Source: Dyella sp. C11
Lineage (GTDB): Bacteria; Pseudomonadota; Gammaproteobacteria; Xanthomonadales; Rhodanobacteraceae
Length of the DNA stretch: 64,000 nt
Assembly (NCBI RefSeq): GCF_003121485.1
Contig: NZ_QAVX01000014.1
Span: 1-64,000, forward strand
Direction of reading: 5' to 3'
Part shown: positions 35,334 through 43,852 of the stretch, in pieces
Layout of the letters: every line of letters begins with the position of its first letter
Position numbering within the stretch: the first letter of the stretch is position 1
Notes under the pieces: generated by a model
Seen by the model: the letters and a program-made list of their open reading frames with translations, nothing else
What the model was told of the DNA's origin: nothing
The model's database searches: none
Translations under genes and position numbers: made by a program

Positions 35334-36602
35334 TTATTCGGGGTCGCAGGTGCCGGGAGCCAGCAGGCGTTCGCTGCTGAAGCCGCAGGAGAACGTGGAG
35401 CCCTGGCCGGGTTCGCTCTGGATGTCCAGGCGGGCCTGATGCAGGTTCAGCACGTGCTTGACGATGGACAGGCCCAGGCCCGTGCCGCCGCTTTCGCGCG
35501 AACGGCTGGACGAGACGCGATAGAAGCGCTCGGTGAGACGTGCCAGATGCGATGCCGGAATGCCATAACCCGTGTCGCTGACGGAGTAGGTGGCGCCATC
35601 GCCCGTGCGACGCCAGCGAATGGTGATGCGGCCGCCCGTGGGCGTGTAACGCACGGCGTTGCTCACAAGGTTGGAGAACGCGCTGTGGAGATCCTTTACG
35701 GAGCCAAGCAGGTCGGCTTCGGCGGTGGATTCCACGATGATCTGGTGACGGCCCTGGCTCAGTGCTTCCGCTTCCTTGCGGATGGTGGCGAGCAGCGGCG
35801 TCATCTGCACGCGCTCGTCCTGCACGTGCTCCTGCGTTTCAAGGCGCGAAAGCGTGAGCAGGTCTTCCACGATCTGGCCCATGCGCTTGGACTGCGCGCG
35901 CATTTCGTTGAGCACGGGCGCAAGTTCCGGCACGTCTTCCGGATCGATCAATTCAAGGTAGCCGTGAATCACGGTCAGCGGCGTGCGCAATTCATGCGAC
36001 ACGTTGGCCACGAAGTCGCGGCGGATCTGTTCCAGTCGCGTGAGGTGGCTGATGTCGCGCGCCAGCAGCAAACGCTGGCGACGACCGAAGGGCAGCAACG
36101 TCACGTTGATATGGCGATTCGGATGGCCCGGCGCGGCGACGTCGTTGAGCGGTTCGCGTGCACCTTCGCGCAACCATGTCGCGAGCTCGGTGGTGCTCAG
36201 GCGTTCGTCGAGGTGCGCGCCGCGGTCCTGCGGGCGGCGCAGGCCAAGCAGGTCTTCCGCGGCGTGATTGAACCAGCGCACGTGCTGCTCGTTGTCGAGC
36301 AACACCACGGCGTCGGGCAGACTGCCGGCGGCGCTGCGCAGGTCGCGGAGACTGGAGGCAATTCGGCGGGAGCGCGTCATGAAACGGTCATGCTTGAGTG
36401 ATGTCAGCGTCGGATCTTGCGTCATCATGAGTTGCGCTTGATGACGGATTCGGGTCAATAAAAAGACGATTTCGACGATGGCAACCAGCGCAAAACCCGT
36501 CGCGACATGACCTCCCGCAAGCCATCCAAGGACGGCGCCCACAAGCAGTCCGGCGATGAGCACGGCCGGCAGCTTCCAGGAGCGGTCGAAGGTGGTTTGC
36601 AT
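35334..36602 (-). CDS. phoR: Phosphate regulon sensor histidine kinase PhoR
   Basis: A 422-residue sensor kinase. Two N-terminal membrane segments lie at about residues 13-50, followed by a PAS domain (LPDAVVLLDNEQHVRWFN). The HisKA domain has phosphoacceptor H203 in FVANVSHELRTPLTVIHG. The ATPase domain shows SNLVSNAVRYTPTGG, DTGYGIP and ESGGTGLGLSIVKHV. PhoR responds to phosphate through the Pst transporter, which is not in the window. It is 74 bases after phoB in the same direction. The start is placed at ATG 36602; TTG 36668 is possible. Confidence 0.93.
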   Translation of the reverse strand: MQTTFDRSWKLPAVLIAGLLVGAVLGWLAGGHVATGFALVAIVEIVFLLTRIRHQAQLMMTQDPTLTSLKHDRFMTRSRRIASSLRDLRSAAGSLPDAVVLLDNEQHVRWFNHAAEDLLGLRRPQDRGAHLDERLSTTELATWLREGAREPLNDVAAPGHPNRHINVTLLPFGRRQRLLLARDISHLTRLEQIRRDFVANVSHELRTPLTVIHGYLELIDPEDVPELAPVLNEMRAQSKRMGQIVEDLLTLSRLETQEHVQDERVQMTPLLATIRKEAEALSQGRHQIIVESTAEADLLGSVKDLHSAFSNLVSNAVRYTPTGGRITIRWRRTGDGATYSVSDTGYGIPASHLARLTERFYRVSSSRSRESGGTGLGLSIVKHVLNLHQARLDIQSEPGQGSTFSCGFSSERLLAPGTCDPE

Positions 36603-36676
36603 GGGAAGTTCGTCAGTCGCGCCGGGCTGGCGGAGCGCCAGCATCGGCAAAAGCCTGCGTTCCCGCAATAGGGACG

Positions 36677-37366
36677 TTAGACGCTGGCGGAGAAGCGGTA
36701 GCCCGCACCGCGCACGGTCTGCACCATGTCATCGAGCTTCCATGGTTCGAGCGTTTTGCGCAGGCGACGGATATGGACGTCCACGGTGCGTTCTTCCACG
36801 TACACGCTGCCGCCCCACACGTGGTCGAGCAGCTGTGCGCGCGAGTACACACGCTCGGGGTGCGTCATGAAGAAATACAGCAGGCGATATTCGGTGGGTC
36901 CGATGGTCACCGGCTCTTCGCCAGCGAACACGCGGTGCGCCGGACCGTCGATGCGCAGGCCGCCCAGCTCCACCATGCCCGAACCATCGTCGCCCTGGCT
37001 GCGGCGAAGCACGGCCTTGATGCGGGCCACCAGTTCACGGGTGGAGAAGGGCTTGACCACGTAGTCGTCCACGCCGGCTTCCAGGCCGTTCACCCGATCC
37101 ATCTCCTCGCCGCGCGCGGTGAGCATGATGATCGGGACTTCCCGGCTCAGCTCTTCCTTGCGCAGGCGACGTGCCAGGTCCAGACCGCTGGTCCCCGGCA
37201 GCATCCAGTCGAGCAGGATGAGATCGGGCACCTGCTCGGCGATGGCCAACTGGGCGGCCCGCGCGTCGGCGGCGTGGATGGCGTCCATGCCGGCCTTGCG
37301 CAGGGCAAAGGCGACCATGTCGCGGATCGAAGCTTCGTCTTCGACAATCAGGATGCGCTTGTGCAC
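36677..37366 (-). CDS. phoB: Phosphate regulon response regulator PhoB
   Basis: A 229-residue OmpR-family regulator. The receiver domain starts [19 protein letters not shown] with phosphoacceptor D53 in [13 protein letters not shown] and KPFS near 105. The C-terminal winged-helix domain includes [29 protein letters not shown] and [14 protein letters not shown]. It activates phosphate-starvation genes by binding Pho boxes. The start codon is GTG. A Pho-box-like direct repeat lies 52 bases upstream, suggesting autoregulation. phoR, ppk1 and ppx follow in order. Confidence 0.95.
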   Translation of the reverse strand: MHKRILIVEDEASIRDMVAFALRKAGMDAIHAADARAAQLAIAEQVPDLILLDWMLPGTSGLDLARRLRKEELSREVPIIMLTARGEEMDRVNGLEAGVDDYVVKPFSTRELVARIKAVLRRSQGDDGSGMVELGGLRIDGPAHRVFAGEEPVTIGPTEYRLLYFFMTHPERVYSRAQLLDHVWGGSVYVEERTVDVHIRRLRKTLEPWKLDDMVQTVRGAGYRFSASV

Positions 37367-37417
37367 GCGTTAAGTCCGCTGGGGAGGGGTATGACGCAAA
37401 TATTGCAACGGCACAAT

Positions 37418-37435
37418 GTTACGTCCACATGACAT
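37418..37435 (-). promoter_or_regulatory. Candidate Pho box upstream of phoB
   Basis: Read on the minus strand, TGTCAT lies at the start of an 18-base element whose second half contains GT-AAC. By eye 11 of 18 positions fit the Pho-box consensus CTGTCATAWAWCTGTCAY. The first half-site is good and the second is poor. Confidence 0.35.
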
Positions 37436-37485
37436 TTCACGTCGCAACAACATGACGACGTGATTTTCCTGGCTTGAAAACGACA

Positions 37486-39165
37486 TCAACGCCCGTTGTT
37501 GGTGGCGCTAAAGCACAGTCGGCCCTGGCAATTTTCCCGATTTTGCAGCTGCTGGCTGCGGCCATCCGGATTGTCATCTGTCTGCACGCGGCGCTTGCGC
37601 AACTCCATCACCAGCGGGGTGAGGTCGTTGATGCGGGCCTGGATGCGTGCGCGGGCGTAGTAATCGAGGTCGGGCCGCTGCAGCAGTCGCTTGAGCTGCT
37701 CCATGGCATCGAACGGGCGGCCGGAAAGGTAGGACGCGTCCGCGTACGCTTCGCCCGACCGTATCGGATCCCCGGCCTTGTCCGCGGCGATGGCGTAGGT
37801 GCGGTACAGCTCCGGCTCGTCGTTGTTGTCCAGCATCGGCATCAGCATGACGGCGGCCTGGCGGGCGTCGTCCTGGCTGCCACCCTCGGTCAGCGCCTTG
37901 GCGTAGCCCATGGCAATGGCGCGATTGCGCGGGGATTGCTGGTTCAGGGCGGTGTAGATGGCCAGCGCATCCTGGCGTCGCCCGGCCTGCAGCTTGGCGT
38001 CCGCCATGGCCAGGCTGATGATCTGGCTGTCCGGATGTGCGGTCAGGATGGGTTGCAGCTCTTCGACGGCCTTGCTGCCGCGGTTGCTGCGGATGAGCGC
38101 GAGGGCGTAGCCGTAGCGATTGGAAGCCGTATCGAAGCCGCGCTCGGTCTGCAGGTTGTTGGCGTAATAGGTGGCCAGCTGCCCCGCGTCACCAGACAGG
38201 ACGCGTACTCGCTCGCGCATGAGCAGGTAGGTATCGAGTCCGCTCTTGGCATCGCGGCTGGCGATGGCCGTCGGGTCCTTCACGAAGGCGATGGGAGCCG
38301 TGCTTTTTTCCCACTGGGTCTTGTCCAGCGTGGACGTGTTGGGGCGTTGCTTCTGGGCGTTCACCAGCGCGGTGGCACGGGCCTTCGCGTCGCTGATGCG
38401 GTCCATGGTGACCGGGTGGTCCTGCAGCAGCGCCGGGACGTCGCCAATATCGCCGCCCGAACCGACGCGCAGCGTGTCTTCCATGCGCCCGAAGAACGAG
38501 GCCATGGCGTTGGGGTCGTAACCGGCATTGGCCAGCGTCTGGATGCCGGCACGGTCGGCTTCGATTTCGTCCTTGCGGGTGAAGTTGATCTGGCGCTGCA
38601 TCAGCAGGCCCTGGCCGCCCATCAGGATGGCGCCCGCCGCATCGCCGACGCCGGCGCCGCCAGCGGCAATGGCGCCCAGGAGGATCAGCGCCATCAACGG
38701 CGTGTCCTTCTTCGACGCCTCGAACGCGCGCTCCAGGTGGTTCTGCGTGATGTGGCCAATTTCGTGGGCAATCACGCCGGCCAGCTCGCTTTCGCTGCTG
38801 GTAATGATGATCAGGCCTGAATTCACCGCGATGTAGCCGCCGGGGGCGGCAAACGCATTGATGACGTTGTCCTTGGCGATGAAGAAGGAGAAATGCTCCT
38901 TGGGCTTCTCGCTGCCGGCGACCAGGCGATAACCCAGGTCGTTGATGTAGTCGTCCAGCATGGGGTCGTCGACCACCATGTCCAGCGCGCGCATCTGGCG
39001 AAGCATGGCCGCGCCGTAGTCCTGTGCTTCCTGCGGGGAAATCAGGGCGTTGGCCGAGCTGCCCAGGTCAGGTAGGCGTACGTCCTTGTCCTGCGCGGCC
39101 GCGCCGAAGGTCAGCCCGGCGCAGAGCATGGCCGTCAGGAGGCGGGTGGGTGTGAGGCGGCTCAT
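37486..39165 (-). CDS. bepA: Periplasmic M48 metalloprotease with TPRs, BepA-like
   Basis: A 559-residue exported protease with a signal peptide (residues 1-24, ending FGAAAQ). The M48 domain has HEIGH at 134-138, followed by NHLERAFEASKKD and the third zinc ligand region KDEIEADRAG. The C-terminal half is TPR-like helical repeats (YGYALALIRSNRGSKAVEELQPIL and following). BepA promotes outer-membrane protein assembly by the BAM and LPS-insertion machinery and degrades stalled substrates. It lies upstream of phoB with a 119-bp gap. A BAM lipoprotein gene (bamC) is elsewhere in the window. Confidence 0.92.
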   Translation of the reverse strand: MSRLTPTRLLTAMLCAGLTFGAAAQDKDVRLPDLGSSANALISPQEAQDYGAAMLRQMRALDMVVDDPMLDDYINDLGYRLVAGSEKPKEHFSFFIAKDNVINAFAAPGGYIAVNSGLIIITSSESELAGVIAHEIGHITQNHLERAFEASKKDTPLMALILLGAIAAGGAGVGDAAGAILMGGQGLLMQRQINFTRKDEIEADRAGIQTLANAGYDPNAMASFFGRMEDTLRVGSGGDIGDVPALLQDHPVTMDRISDAKARATALVNAQKQRPNTSTLDKTQWEKSTAPIAFVKDPTAIASRDAKSGLDTYLLMRERVRVLSGDAGQLATYYANNLQTERGFDTASNRYGYALALIRSNRGSKAVEELQPILTAHPDSQIISLAMADAKLQAGRRQDALAIYTALNQQSPRNRAIAMGYAKALTEGGSQDDARQAAVMLMPMLDNNDEPELYRTYAIAADKAGDPIRSGEAYADASYLSGRPFDAMEQLKRLLQRPDLDYYARARIQARINDLTPLVMELRKRRVQTDDNPDGRSQQLQNRENCQGRLCFSATNNGR

Positions 39166-39420
39166 GGGCGTCCTGCCCGCAGGCTTGGCGTGGTCATGGA
39201 TTGTGTTTTCGTAGGTCCACCCGGAACGGCACCTGTCCAGCCCGTGGCCGGGGAAACAGTCCGTCTCCGGTCGGGGCGTGGTGCCGTGTGCTTAGGTCAG
39301 CGACAATAGCATTAGTGACACCGGCTTACGGTGTCAGTTCACCTGCTTTTACGGTTGTTTACAGTGCCTGCGACCCCATGTAGGGCTGGCGTAGGGTTCC
39401 TGAGTTTTCCGGAGTGTGTC

Positions 39421-39684
39421 GTGCCCAAGATTGAGGTTTATTCCACCGCGGTATGTCCGTACTGCGTATCTGCCAAGAACCTGCTCAAGTCCAAGGGACT
39501 GGAGTGGAGCGAGGTGCGTATCGACCTCGATCCGTCGCAGCGCGAGCTGATGCTGGCGCGCAGCGGCGGCCGTCGCACGGTGCCGCAGATTTTCATCAAC
39601 GATCATCACGTGGGCGGATTCGACGACCTGGTCGCCGCCGACCGCAGCGGCAAGCTGGCCGAACTGCTGGAGACCAATGCATGA
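39421..39684 (+). CDS. grxC: Glutaredoxin 3
   Basis: An 87-residue glutaredoxin with the dithiol active site CPYC (TAVCPYCVSAKNLL), the cis-Pro segment RTVPQIFIND and the glutathione-binding GGFDDL. It reduces disulfides with glutathione in the cytoplasm. The start is GTG at 39421 after GGAGTG; upstream in-frame sequence is not glutaredoxin-like. Its stop overlaps the next start (ATGA), coupling it to an AhpD-like protein that also has a CxxC. Confidence 0.93.
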   Translation: MPKIEVYSTAVCPYCVSAKNLLKSKGLEWSEVRIDLDPSQRELMLARSGGRRTVPQIFINDHHVGGFDDLVAADRSGKLAELLETNA

Positions 39685-40085
39685 GCAACCCCACGGACCA
39701 GGCCGGCAAGGACCGCGTCGCTGAATTCACCGCGTTCCGCCATCGCATGAACGAGCGCATCCTTTCGGAGGACAACCAGGTTGTCCGTCGGTTTTTTGCG
39801 CTCGATACGCAGACCTACAAGGCCGGCGCGCTGGATGTGAAGACCAAGGAACTGCTGGGCCTGGTGGCATCCATGGTGCTGCGCTGCGACGACTGCATCA
39901 GCTACCACGTGGCGCAGTGCAAGGAAGCGGGCGTGACCCGCGAAGAATTTTTCGAAACCTTCAGCGTCGGCCTGGTGGTGGGCGGTTCCATCGTGATCCC
40001 GCACCTGCGTCGTGCCGTGGATTTCCTGGACACGCTCGAATCGGGCGAGGGCGCTACGGCGGCGGATTGCGCCAGCCACGCCTGA
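39681..40085 (+). CDS. Carboxymuconolactone decarboxylase (AhpD-like) family protein
   Basis: A 134-residue CMD-family protein. The core TKELLGLVASMVLRCDDCISYHVAQCKEAGVTREEF carries the CxxC (CDDC) and downstream His of AhpD-type peroxidases or disulfide reductases. The ATG at 39681 overlaps the glutaredoxin stop by four bases. Coupling to a glutaredoxin suggests the CxxC may be reduced by it; that pairing is inference. No decarboxylation-pathway genes are near, so a redox role is more plausible. Confidence 0.87.
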   Translation: MSNPTDQAGKDRVAEFTAFRHRMNERILSEDNQVVRRFFALDTQTYKAGALDVKTKELLGLVASMVLRCDDCISYHVAQCKEAGVTREEFFETFSVGLVVGGSIVIPHLRRAVDFLDTLESGEGATAADCASHA

Positions 40086-40285
40086 GTTTGACCGTCGGGG
40101 CGGCCTGCTCTTGCCGCCCCGTTGACGCATGCGAGTTTATTCAATTGTGCATGCGAGGATTTGCAACGGGCGCCATGCCCTGCGGTATGGCCGCGTGACG
40201 CCGCATCGGGGATAATTGACGGGATTTATAGCCCTGTCGTACCCCGCTTCAGGGTTGCTCGATTCATATCCCAAGGAGTGTCCCC

Positions 40286-41299
40286 ATGAGCAAGACCATT
40301 GCCGTGATTCCGGGCGACGGTATCGGCCCCGAGATCATGAACGCCACGCTGCGCGTGCTCGACGCCCTGGACTGTGGCCTGTCCTACGAGTTCGTCGATG
40401 CCGGCATGGTCGCGCTGGAGAAGAGTGGCGACCTGCTGCCGCAGCCGACGCTCGACGCCATCGCCAAGCACAAGGTGGCCCTGAAGGGCCCGCTGACCAC
40501 CCCGGTGGGCGGCGGCTTCACCTCGATCAACGTCACCCTGCGTCGTCACTTCGACCTGTACGCCAACGTGCGTCCGGCGATCAGCTTCCCGGGCACCAAG
40601 GCGCGCTTCGAGAACATCGACATCATCACGGTGCGCGAGAACACCGAAGGTGCGTACCTCTCCGAAGGCCAGACCCTGTCCGAAGACGGTGAAACCGCCA
40701 TCTCGATGGTGCGCAACACGCGCAAGGGTTCCAGCCGCATCGTGCGTTACGCCTTCGAACTGGCCGTGAAGAAGGGTCGCAAGAAGGTCACGGCCGTGCA
40801 CAAGGCCAACATCATCAAGACCGCGTCGGGCCTGTTCCTGAACGTGGCGCGTGAAATCGCCAAGGAATACCCGCAGATCGAATTCAACGAGATGATCGTT
40901 GACAACGCCTGCATGCAGCTGGTGATGAAGCCGGAACAGTTCGACGTCATCGTCACCACCAACCTGTTCGGCGACATCCTGTCCGACCTGTGCGCCGGCC
41001 TCGTCGGCGGTCTGGGCCTGGCCCCGGGGGACAACATTGGTACCGAAGCGGCCATTTTCGAAGCCGTGCACGGCTCGGCGCCGGACATCGCCGGCAAGGG
41101 CGTTGCCAACCCGTGCGCGCTGCTGCTCGCCGCGGCCGACATGCTCGATCATCTCGGCATGGTGGAGAAGGGCGACAAGGTGCGTAACGCCATTCGCGAC
41201 ACCATGACCAACGACCGCGACAGCGTCACGCCGGACATCGGCGGCAAGGGCACCACGTCCAGCTTCGGCGACGCCATCGTCAAGCGCGTGAAGGCCTGA
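40286..41299 (+). CDS. icd: NAD-dependent isocitrate dehydrogenase
   Basis: A 337-residue beta-decarboxylating dehydrogenase. The substrate loop FTSINVTLRRHFDLYANVRP matches the isocitrate-type S-x-N-V-x-L-R pattern. Other conserved parts are IITVRENTEGAYLSEG, KANIIKTASGLF, and the cofactor region EAVHGSAPDIAGKGVANPCALLLAAADML, which lacks the NADP-specific residues. It converts isocitrate to 2-oxoglutarate in the TCA cycle. A homoisocitrate or isopropylmalate dehydrogenase is less likely from the loop. AAGGAG precedes the ATG, and a strong terminator follows. Confidence 0.9.
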   Translation: MSKTIAVIPGDGIGPEIMNATLRVLDALDCGLSYEFVDAGMVALEKSGDLLPQPTLDAIAKHKVALKGPLTTPVGGGFTSINVTLRRHFDLYANVRPAISFPGTKARFENIDIITVRENTEGAYLSEGQTLSEDGETAISMVRNTRKGSSRIVRYAFELAVKKGRKKVTAVHKANIIKTASGLFLNVAREIAKEYPQIEFNEMIVDNACMQLVMKPEQFDVIVTTNLFGDILSDLCAGLVGGLGLAPGDNIGTEAAIFEAVHGSAPDIAGKGVANPCALLLAAADMLDHLGMVEKGDKVRNAIRDTMTNDRDSVTPDIGGKGTTSSFGDAIVKRVKA

Positions 41300-41320
41300 T
41301 AGCCACCCGGCTTGAGAGCA

Positions 41321-41352
41321 AAAAAAGCCCCTCGAAAGAGGGGCTTTTTTTT
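41321..41352. terminator. Terminator between icd and the AhpD-like gene
   Basis: AAAGCCCCTC-GAAA-GAGGGGCTTT with a T8 tract on the plus strand and a T-run on the minus strand. It serves both converging genes. Confidence 0.9.
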
Positions 41353-41357
41353 ATGGT

Positions 41358-41822
41358 TCAGGCTGCCTTTTGCGCCGCTGGCTTGTAGCTGCCGGCCGGT
41401 GTCTGGAAGGCGATATTGATGCGATTCCACGCGTTGATCATCCCGACCAGCATGGTGAGGTTGAGCAATTCTTCTTCGCTGAAGACGCCGCTTGCACGCG
41501 CATAGGTGTCATCGGATACACCGTGCTCGCCCAGGCGTGTCAGTGCCTCGGCCCATTCGAACGCCGCACGTTCGCGTTCGCTGTAGAACGATGCTTCGCG
41601 CCAGCCTGGCAGCACGTAGAGGCGTTGCTCTGTTTCACCTGCGACACGTGCATCCTTGCTGTGCATATCCATGCAATACGCGCAGCCGTTGATCTGCGAG
41701 ACGCGCATCAGCACAAGGTGCACCAGTGGATGTTCCAGGCCGCATTCGTGCAGCGCGGCGCTGTAGTCGAGCAGCGGCTTGAGGCCCTGGAAATGCTTCA
41801 TGATCGAAAGACGCTTGGACAT
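41358..41822 (-). CDS. AhpD-like carboxymuconolactone decarboxylase protein (ECF41 partner)
   Basis: A 154-residue CMD/alkylhydroperoxidase-like protein. The catalytic motif is INGCAYCMDMHSKDA (CxxC plus His), with ASFYSERERAAFEWAEALT typical of the YurZ/AhpD core family. AAGGAG precedes ATG 41822. It lies just downstream of the ECF sigma gene, and an ECF41-type promoter (TGTCACG-N16-CGTC) sits 45 bases upstream, overlapping the sigma gene's 3' end. In ECF41 systems a CMD-family protein is the usual conserved neighbour and target. Its physiological substrate is unknown. Confidence 0.9.
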   Translation of the reverse strand: MSKRLSIMKHFQGLKPLLDYSAALHECGLEHPLVHLVLMRVSQINGCAYCMDMHSKDARVAGETEQRLYVLPGWREASFYSERERAAFEWAEALTRLGEHGVSDDTYARASGVFSEEELLNLTMLVGMINAWNRINIAFQTPAGSYKPAAQKAA

Positions 41823-41856
41823 GACGAACTCCTTGGAAGTCGGCCACCGTGGCCGT

Positions 41857-42756
41857 TCATGACAAGGACGTGCCAGGGCGAGGATTCGTGACAGCTTCCA
41901 GCCGTGCAAGTTTTTCCGGGTTGCGCAGGGCGTGAATGCTGGTGATGCGCTCGCCGTCCGTCTCAATCCAGGCAACGGTGGCGAGCCTGGTGTTCACCCA
42001 TGTCAGCAGTGCGGGCGCGCCATTGATCCACTGCAGCCGGTGTGCGATGTCGTACCCGCGATAACGGCGGGCAATGATGGCGTACAGCCGCACCAGGCGT
42101 TCGCCGCCTTGCAGCGGACGCAATGTCGCCGTGGCCTTGCCACCGCCATCGGCAAGATGCACGGCATCTTCGGCGAACAACGCGCGCAGCGAATCCACGT
42201 TGGCGCTTTCCAGTGCGTCCCGGAATTTTTCGAGCAGGCGGCGTTGTGTATCGGGGGAGTGGGTGAAGCGCGGGCGCCCCTCGCGCAATCGTTGCCGTGC
42301 ACGGTGCACGCGCTGGCGGCAGGCATCTTCACCTATCTGCAGCATGGCGGCGGTTTCCGCGTGGCTATAGTCGAACACTTGGACCAGCAGGAACGCGGCG
42401 CGCTCTTCCGGGCTCAGCCGTTCCAGCAGCGCAAGGAAGGAAAGATTGAGGCTTTCGACACGCTCCAGCTCTGCCTCGGGCTGTTCCGTTTCCGCGATCA
42501 GTGGCTCGGGCAGCCAGGGGCCGGTGTAGTGCTGGCGCTCGGTTTTCGCGCGGCGCAGGCGATCCAGCGAGAGGCGCGTGGTGACCGTGACCAGCCACGC
42601 CTCGGCGTCGTCCAGGGCGGTTGTGTCCTGCTGGTGCCAGCGCAGCCATGCATCGTGGAGCACGTCTTCCGCATCGGCCTGGGTGCCGAGCATCCGGTAC
42701 GCCAGCCCTAGCAGGCGTGGGCGGTGCTTCTGGAAGGTTTCAGTGGCGGCGTCCAT
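41857..42756 (-). CDS. ECF41-family RNA polymerase sigma factor (SigJ-like)
   Basis: A 299-residue ECF sigma factor. Region 2 (RPRLLGLAYRMLGTQADAEDVLHDAWLRW) and region 4 (RLSPEERAAFLLVQVFDYSHAETAAMLQI) are followed by a C-terminal SnoaL-like domain of about 120 residues. That domain has the ECF41 signature DGGGK (ADGGGKATATLRPL) and an NPDKL-like RNPEKL near the end. In this family the extension replaces an anti-sigma factor and tunes activity. GGAGA precedes ATG 42756. A matching promoter lies directly upstream, so it probably activates itself and the AhpD-like gene. Confidence 0.92.
   Translation of the reverse strand: MDAATETFQKHRPRLLGLAYRMLGTQADAEDVLHDAWLRWHQQDTTALDDAEAWLVTVTTRLSLDRLRRAKTERQHYTGPWLPEPLIAETEQPEAELERVESLNLSFLALLERLSPEERAAFLLVQVFDYSHAETAAMLQIGEDACRQRVHRARQRLREGRPRFTHSPDTQRRLLEKFRDALESANVDSLRALFAEDAVHLADGGGKATATLRPLQGGERLVRLYAIIARRYRGYDIAHRLQWINGAPALLTWVNTRLATVAWIETDGERITSIHALRNPEKLARLEAVTNPRPGTSLS
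41867..41893 (-). promoter_or_regulatory. ECF41-type promoter of the AhpD-like gene
   Basis: On the minus strand TGTCACG (41893-41887) is followed after exactly 16 bases by CGTC (41870-41867). This matches the known ECF41 promoter (TGTCACA, about 16 bases, CGTC). It overlaps the last bases of the sigma gene and lies 45 bases upstream of the AhpD-like start. Confidence 0.8.
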
Positions 42757-42785
42757 GGCGTTCTCCAAAGGGAAGACACTTCATG

Positions 42786-42812
42786 GACGTGCAGGCCCGG
42801 CAATTCGTGACA
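42786..42812 (-). promoter_or_regulatory. ECF41-type promoter of the sigma gene
   Basis: TGTCACG (42812-42806, minus strand), 16 bases, then CGTC (42789-42786). Core elements and spacing are identical to the second site at 41867. It sits in the 58-bp gap between lpxO and the sigma gene, which implies autoregulation. Confidence 0.8.
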
Positions 42813-42814
42813 GC

Positions 42815-43759
42815 TCAGCGGAAGAACGGCCAGGGCGCCAGGAAGATGATCCAGATAAGCACCAGCATGCCGATGTACTTCACGGTGCGAAACAGCTTGG
42901 GGTACTTCTTCTTGAAGGCGCGGTTGCGATCGCGGCTGCGCTGGTTGAGCGCGAACACGCGGTTGACGAAGCCGGTCTTTTCTTCCGGCGATTCGGTGTT
43001 CGGCGAGGCCGTGATCTTGCCCATGAAGGCGCCGACGCGATGGTTGATCGCGTTCATGAAGCGCGTGCGCAGTGGGCGCTCCACGTCGGCGAACAGGATC
43101 ACGCGGGTCTGGTCGGTGCGGTTCTCCGCCCAGTGCACGTAGGTTTCGTCGAACACCACGTCCTTGCCATCGCCCCAGCTGTGGATCTCGCCATCGACAA
43201 AGATGCGGCACTCTTCCGAGTTCGGCGTGATCAGGCCAAGGTGGTAACGCAGCGAACCGGCGAACGGATCGCGGTGCGGATTGAGCTTGCTGCCCGGCGG
43301 AAGCAGGGCAAACATCGCGGCCTTCACGCTGGGAATGGAGTTGAGCAGCTCCACTGTTTTCGGGCACAGCGTTTCGGCCGACGCCAGGGGTTCGCCGTAC
43401 CACTTCAGGTAGAAGCGCTTCCAACCCTGCTTGAAGAAGCTGTTGAAGCTCGCGTCGTTGTTCTTCTCCGCGGCGCGAATGTAGCCCTCGTCGAACAGGT
43501 GCAGGGCTTCTTCGCGAATGGCCTGCCAGTTCGCCTGCAACAGATCGAGCTGCGGAAAACCGCGGCGGTCCAGGATCGGTTTTGCCGGCACGGCCGAGAA
43601 GGCGTACATCAGCAAGTTGTACGGTGCGAATACCGCCGAGTGATCCACCAGCTGGCGGTCAAAACGCAACCTGGCCCGCCCGCGCAAATGCACCAGCAGC
43701 ACGCACAGTGCGAACAGTGCGAACAGGATCAACAGCACGAGGCGCGGGGCGAGGATCAT
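42815..43759 (-). CDS. lpxO: Lipid A 2-hydroxylase LpxO (aspartyl/asparaginyl beta-hydroxylase family)
   Basis: A 314-residue Fe(II)/2-oxoglutarate dioxygenase with a hydrophobic segment at each end (residues 5-25 and about 295-310). The iron facial triad is visible as H-x-D in LNPHRDPFAGSLRYHL and the distal His in DETYVHWAENRTDQTRVILFAD. The WKRFYLKWYG segment also fits. LpxO adds a 2-hydroxyl to a secondary acyl chain of lipid A. It lies just upstream of the ECF41 sigma gene on the same strand, though the sigma gene has its own promoter. Confidence 0.88.
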   Translation of the reverse strand: MILAPRLVLLILFALFALCVLLVHLRGRARLRFDRQLVDHSAVFAPYNLLMYAFSAVPAKPILDRRGFPQLDLLQANWQAIREEALHLFDEGYIRAAEKNNDASFNSFFKQGWKRFYLKWYGEPLASAETLCPKTVELLNSIPSVKAAMFALLPPGSKLNPHRDPFAGSLRYHLGLITPNSEECRIFVDGEIHSWGDGKDVVFDETYVHWAENRTDQTRVILFADVERPLRTRFMNAINHRVGAFMGKITASPNTESPEEKTGFVNRVFALNQRSRDRNRAFKKKYPKLFRTVKYIGMLVLIWIIFLAPWPFFR

Positions 43760-43852
43760 GGGCGAGGCGCGGTCAGAACGGAAACCACCATTCTACTCCC
43801 TGACGCGACGCCCGCCCGGGCGCCGATTCAGCGTGTGTGCGGATTTGCCCCA

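Noticed and set aside
41358..41822. Calling the AhpD-like genes gamma-carboxymuconolactone decarboxylases of the beta-ketoadipate pathway
   Set aside because: Both have the CxxC/His pattern of AhpD-type redox members, and no pca genes are nearby. The family name is kept but not the pathway function.
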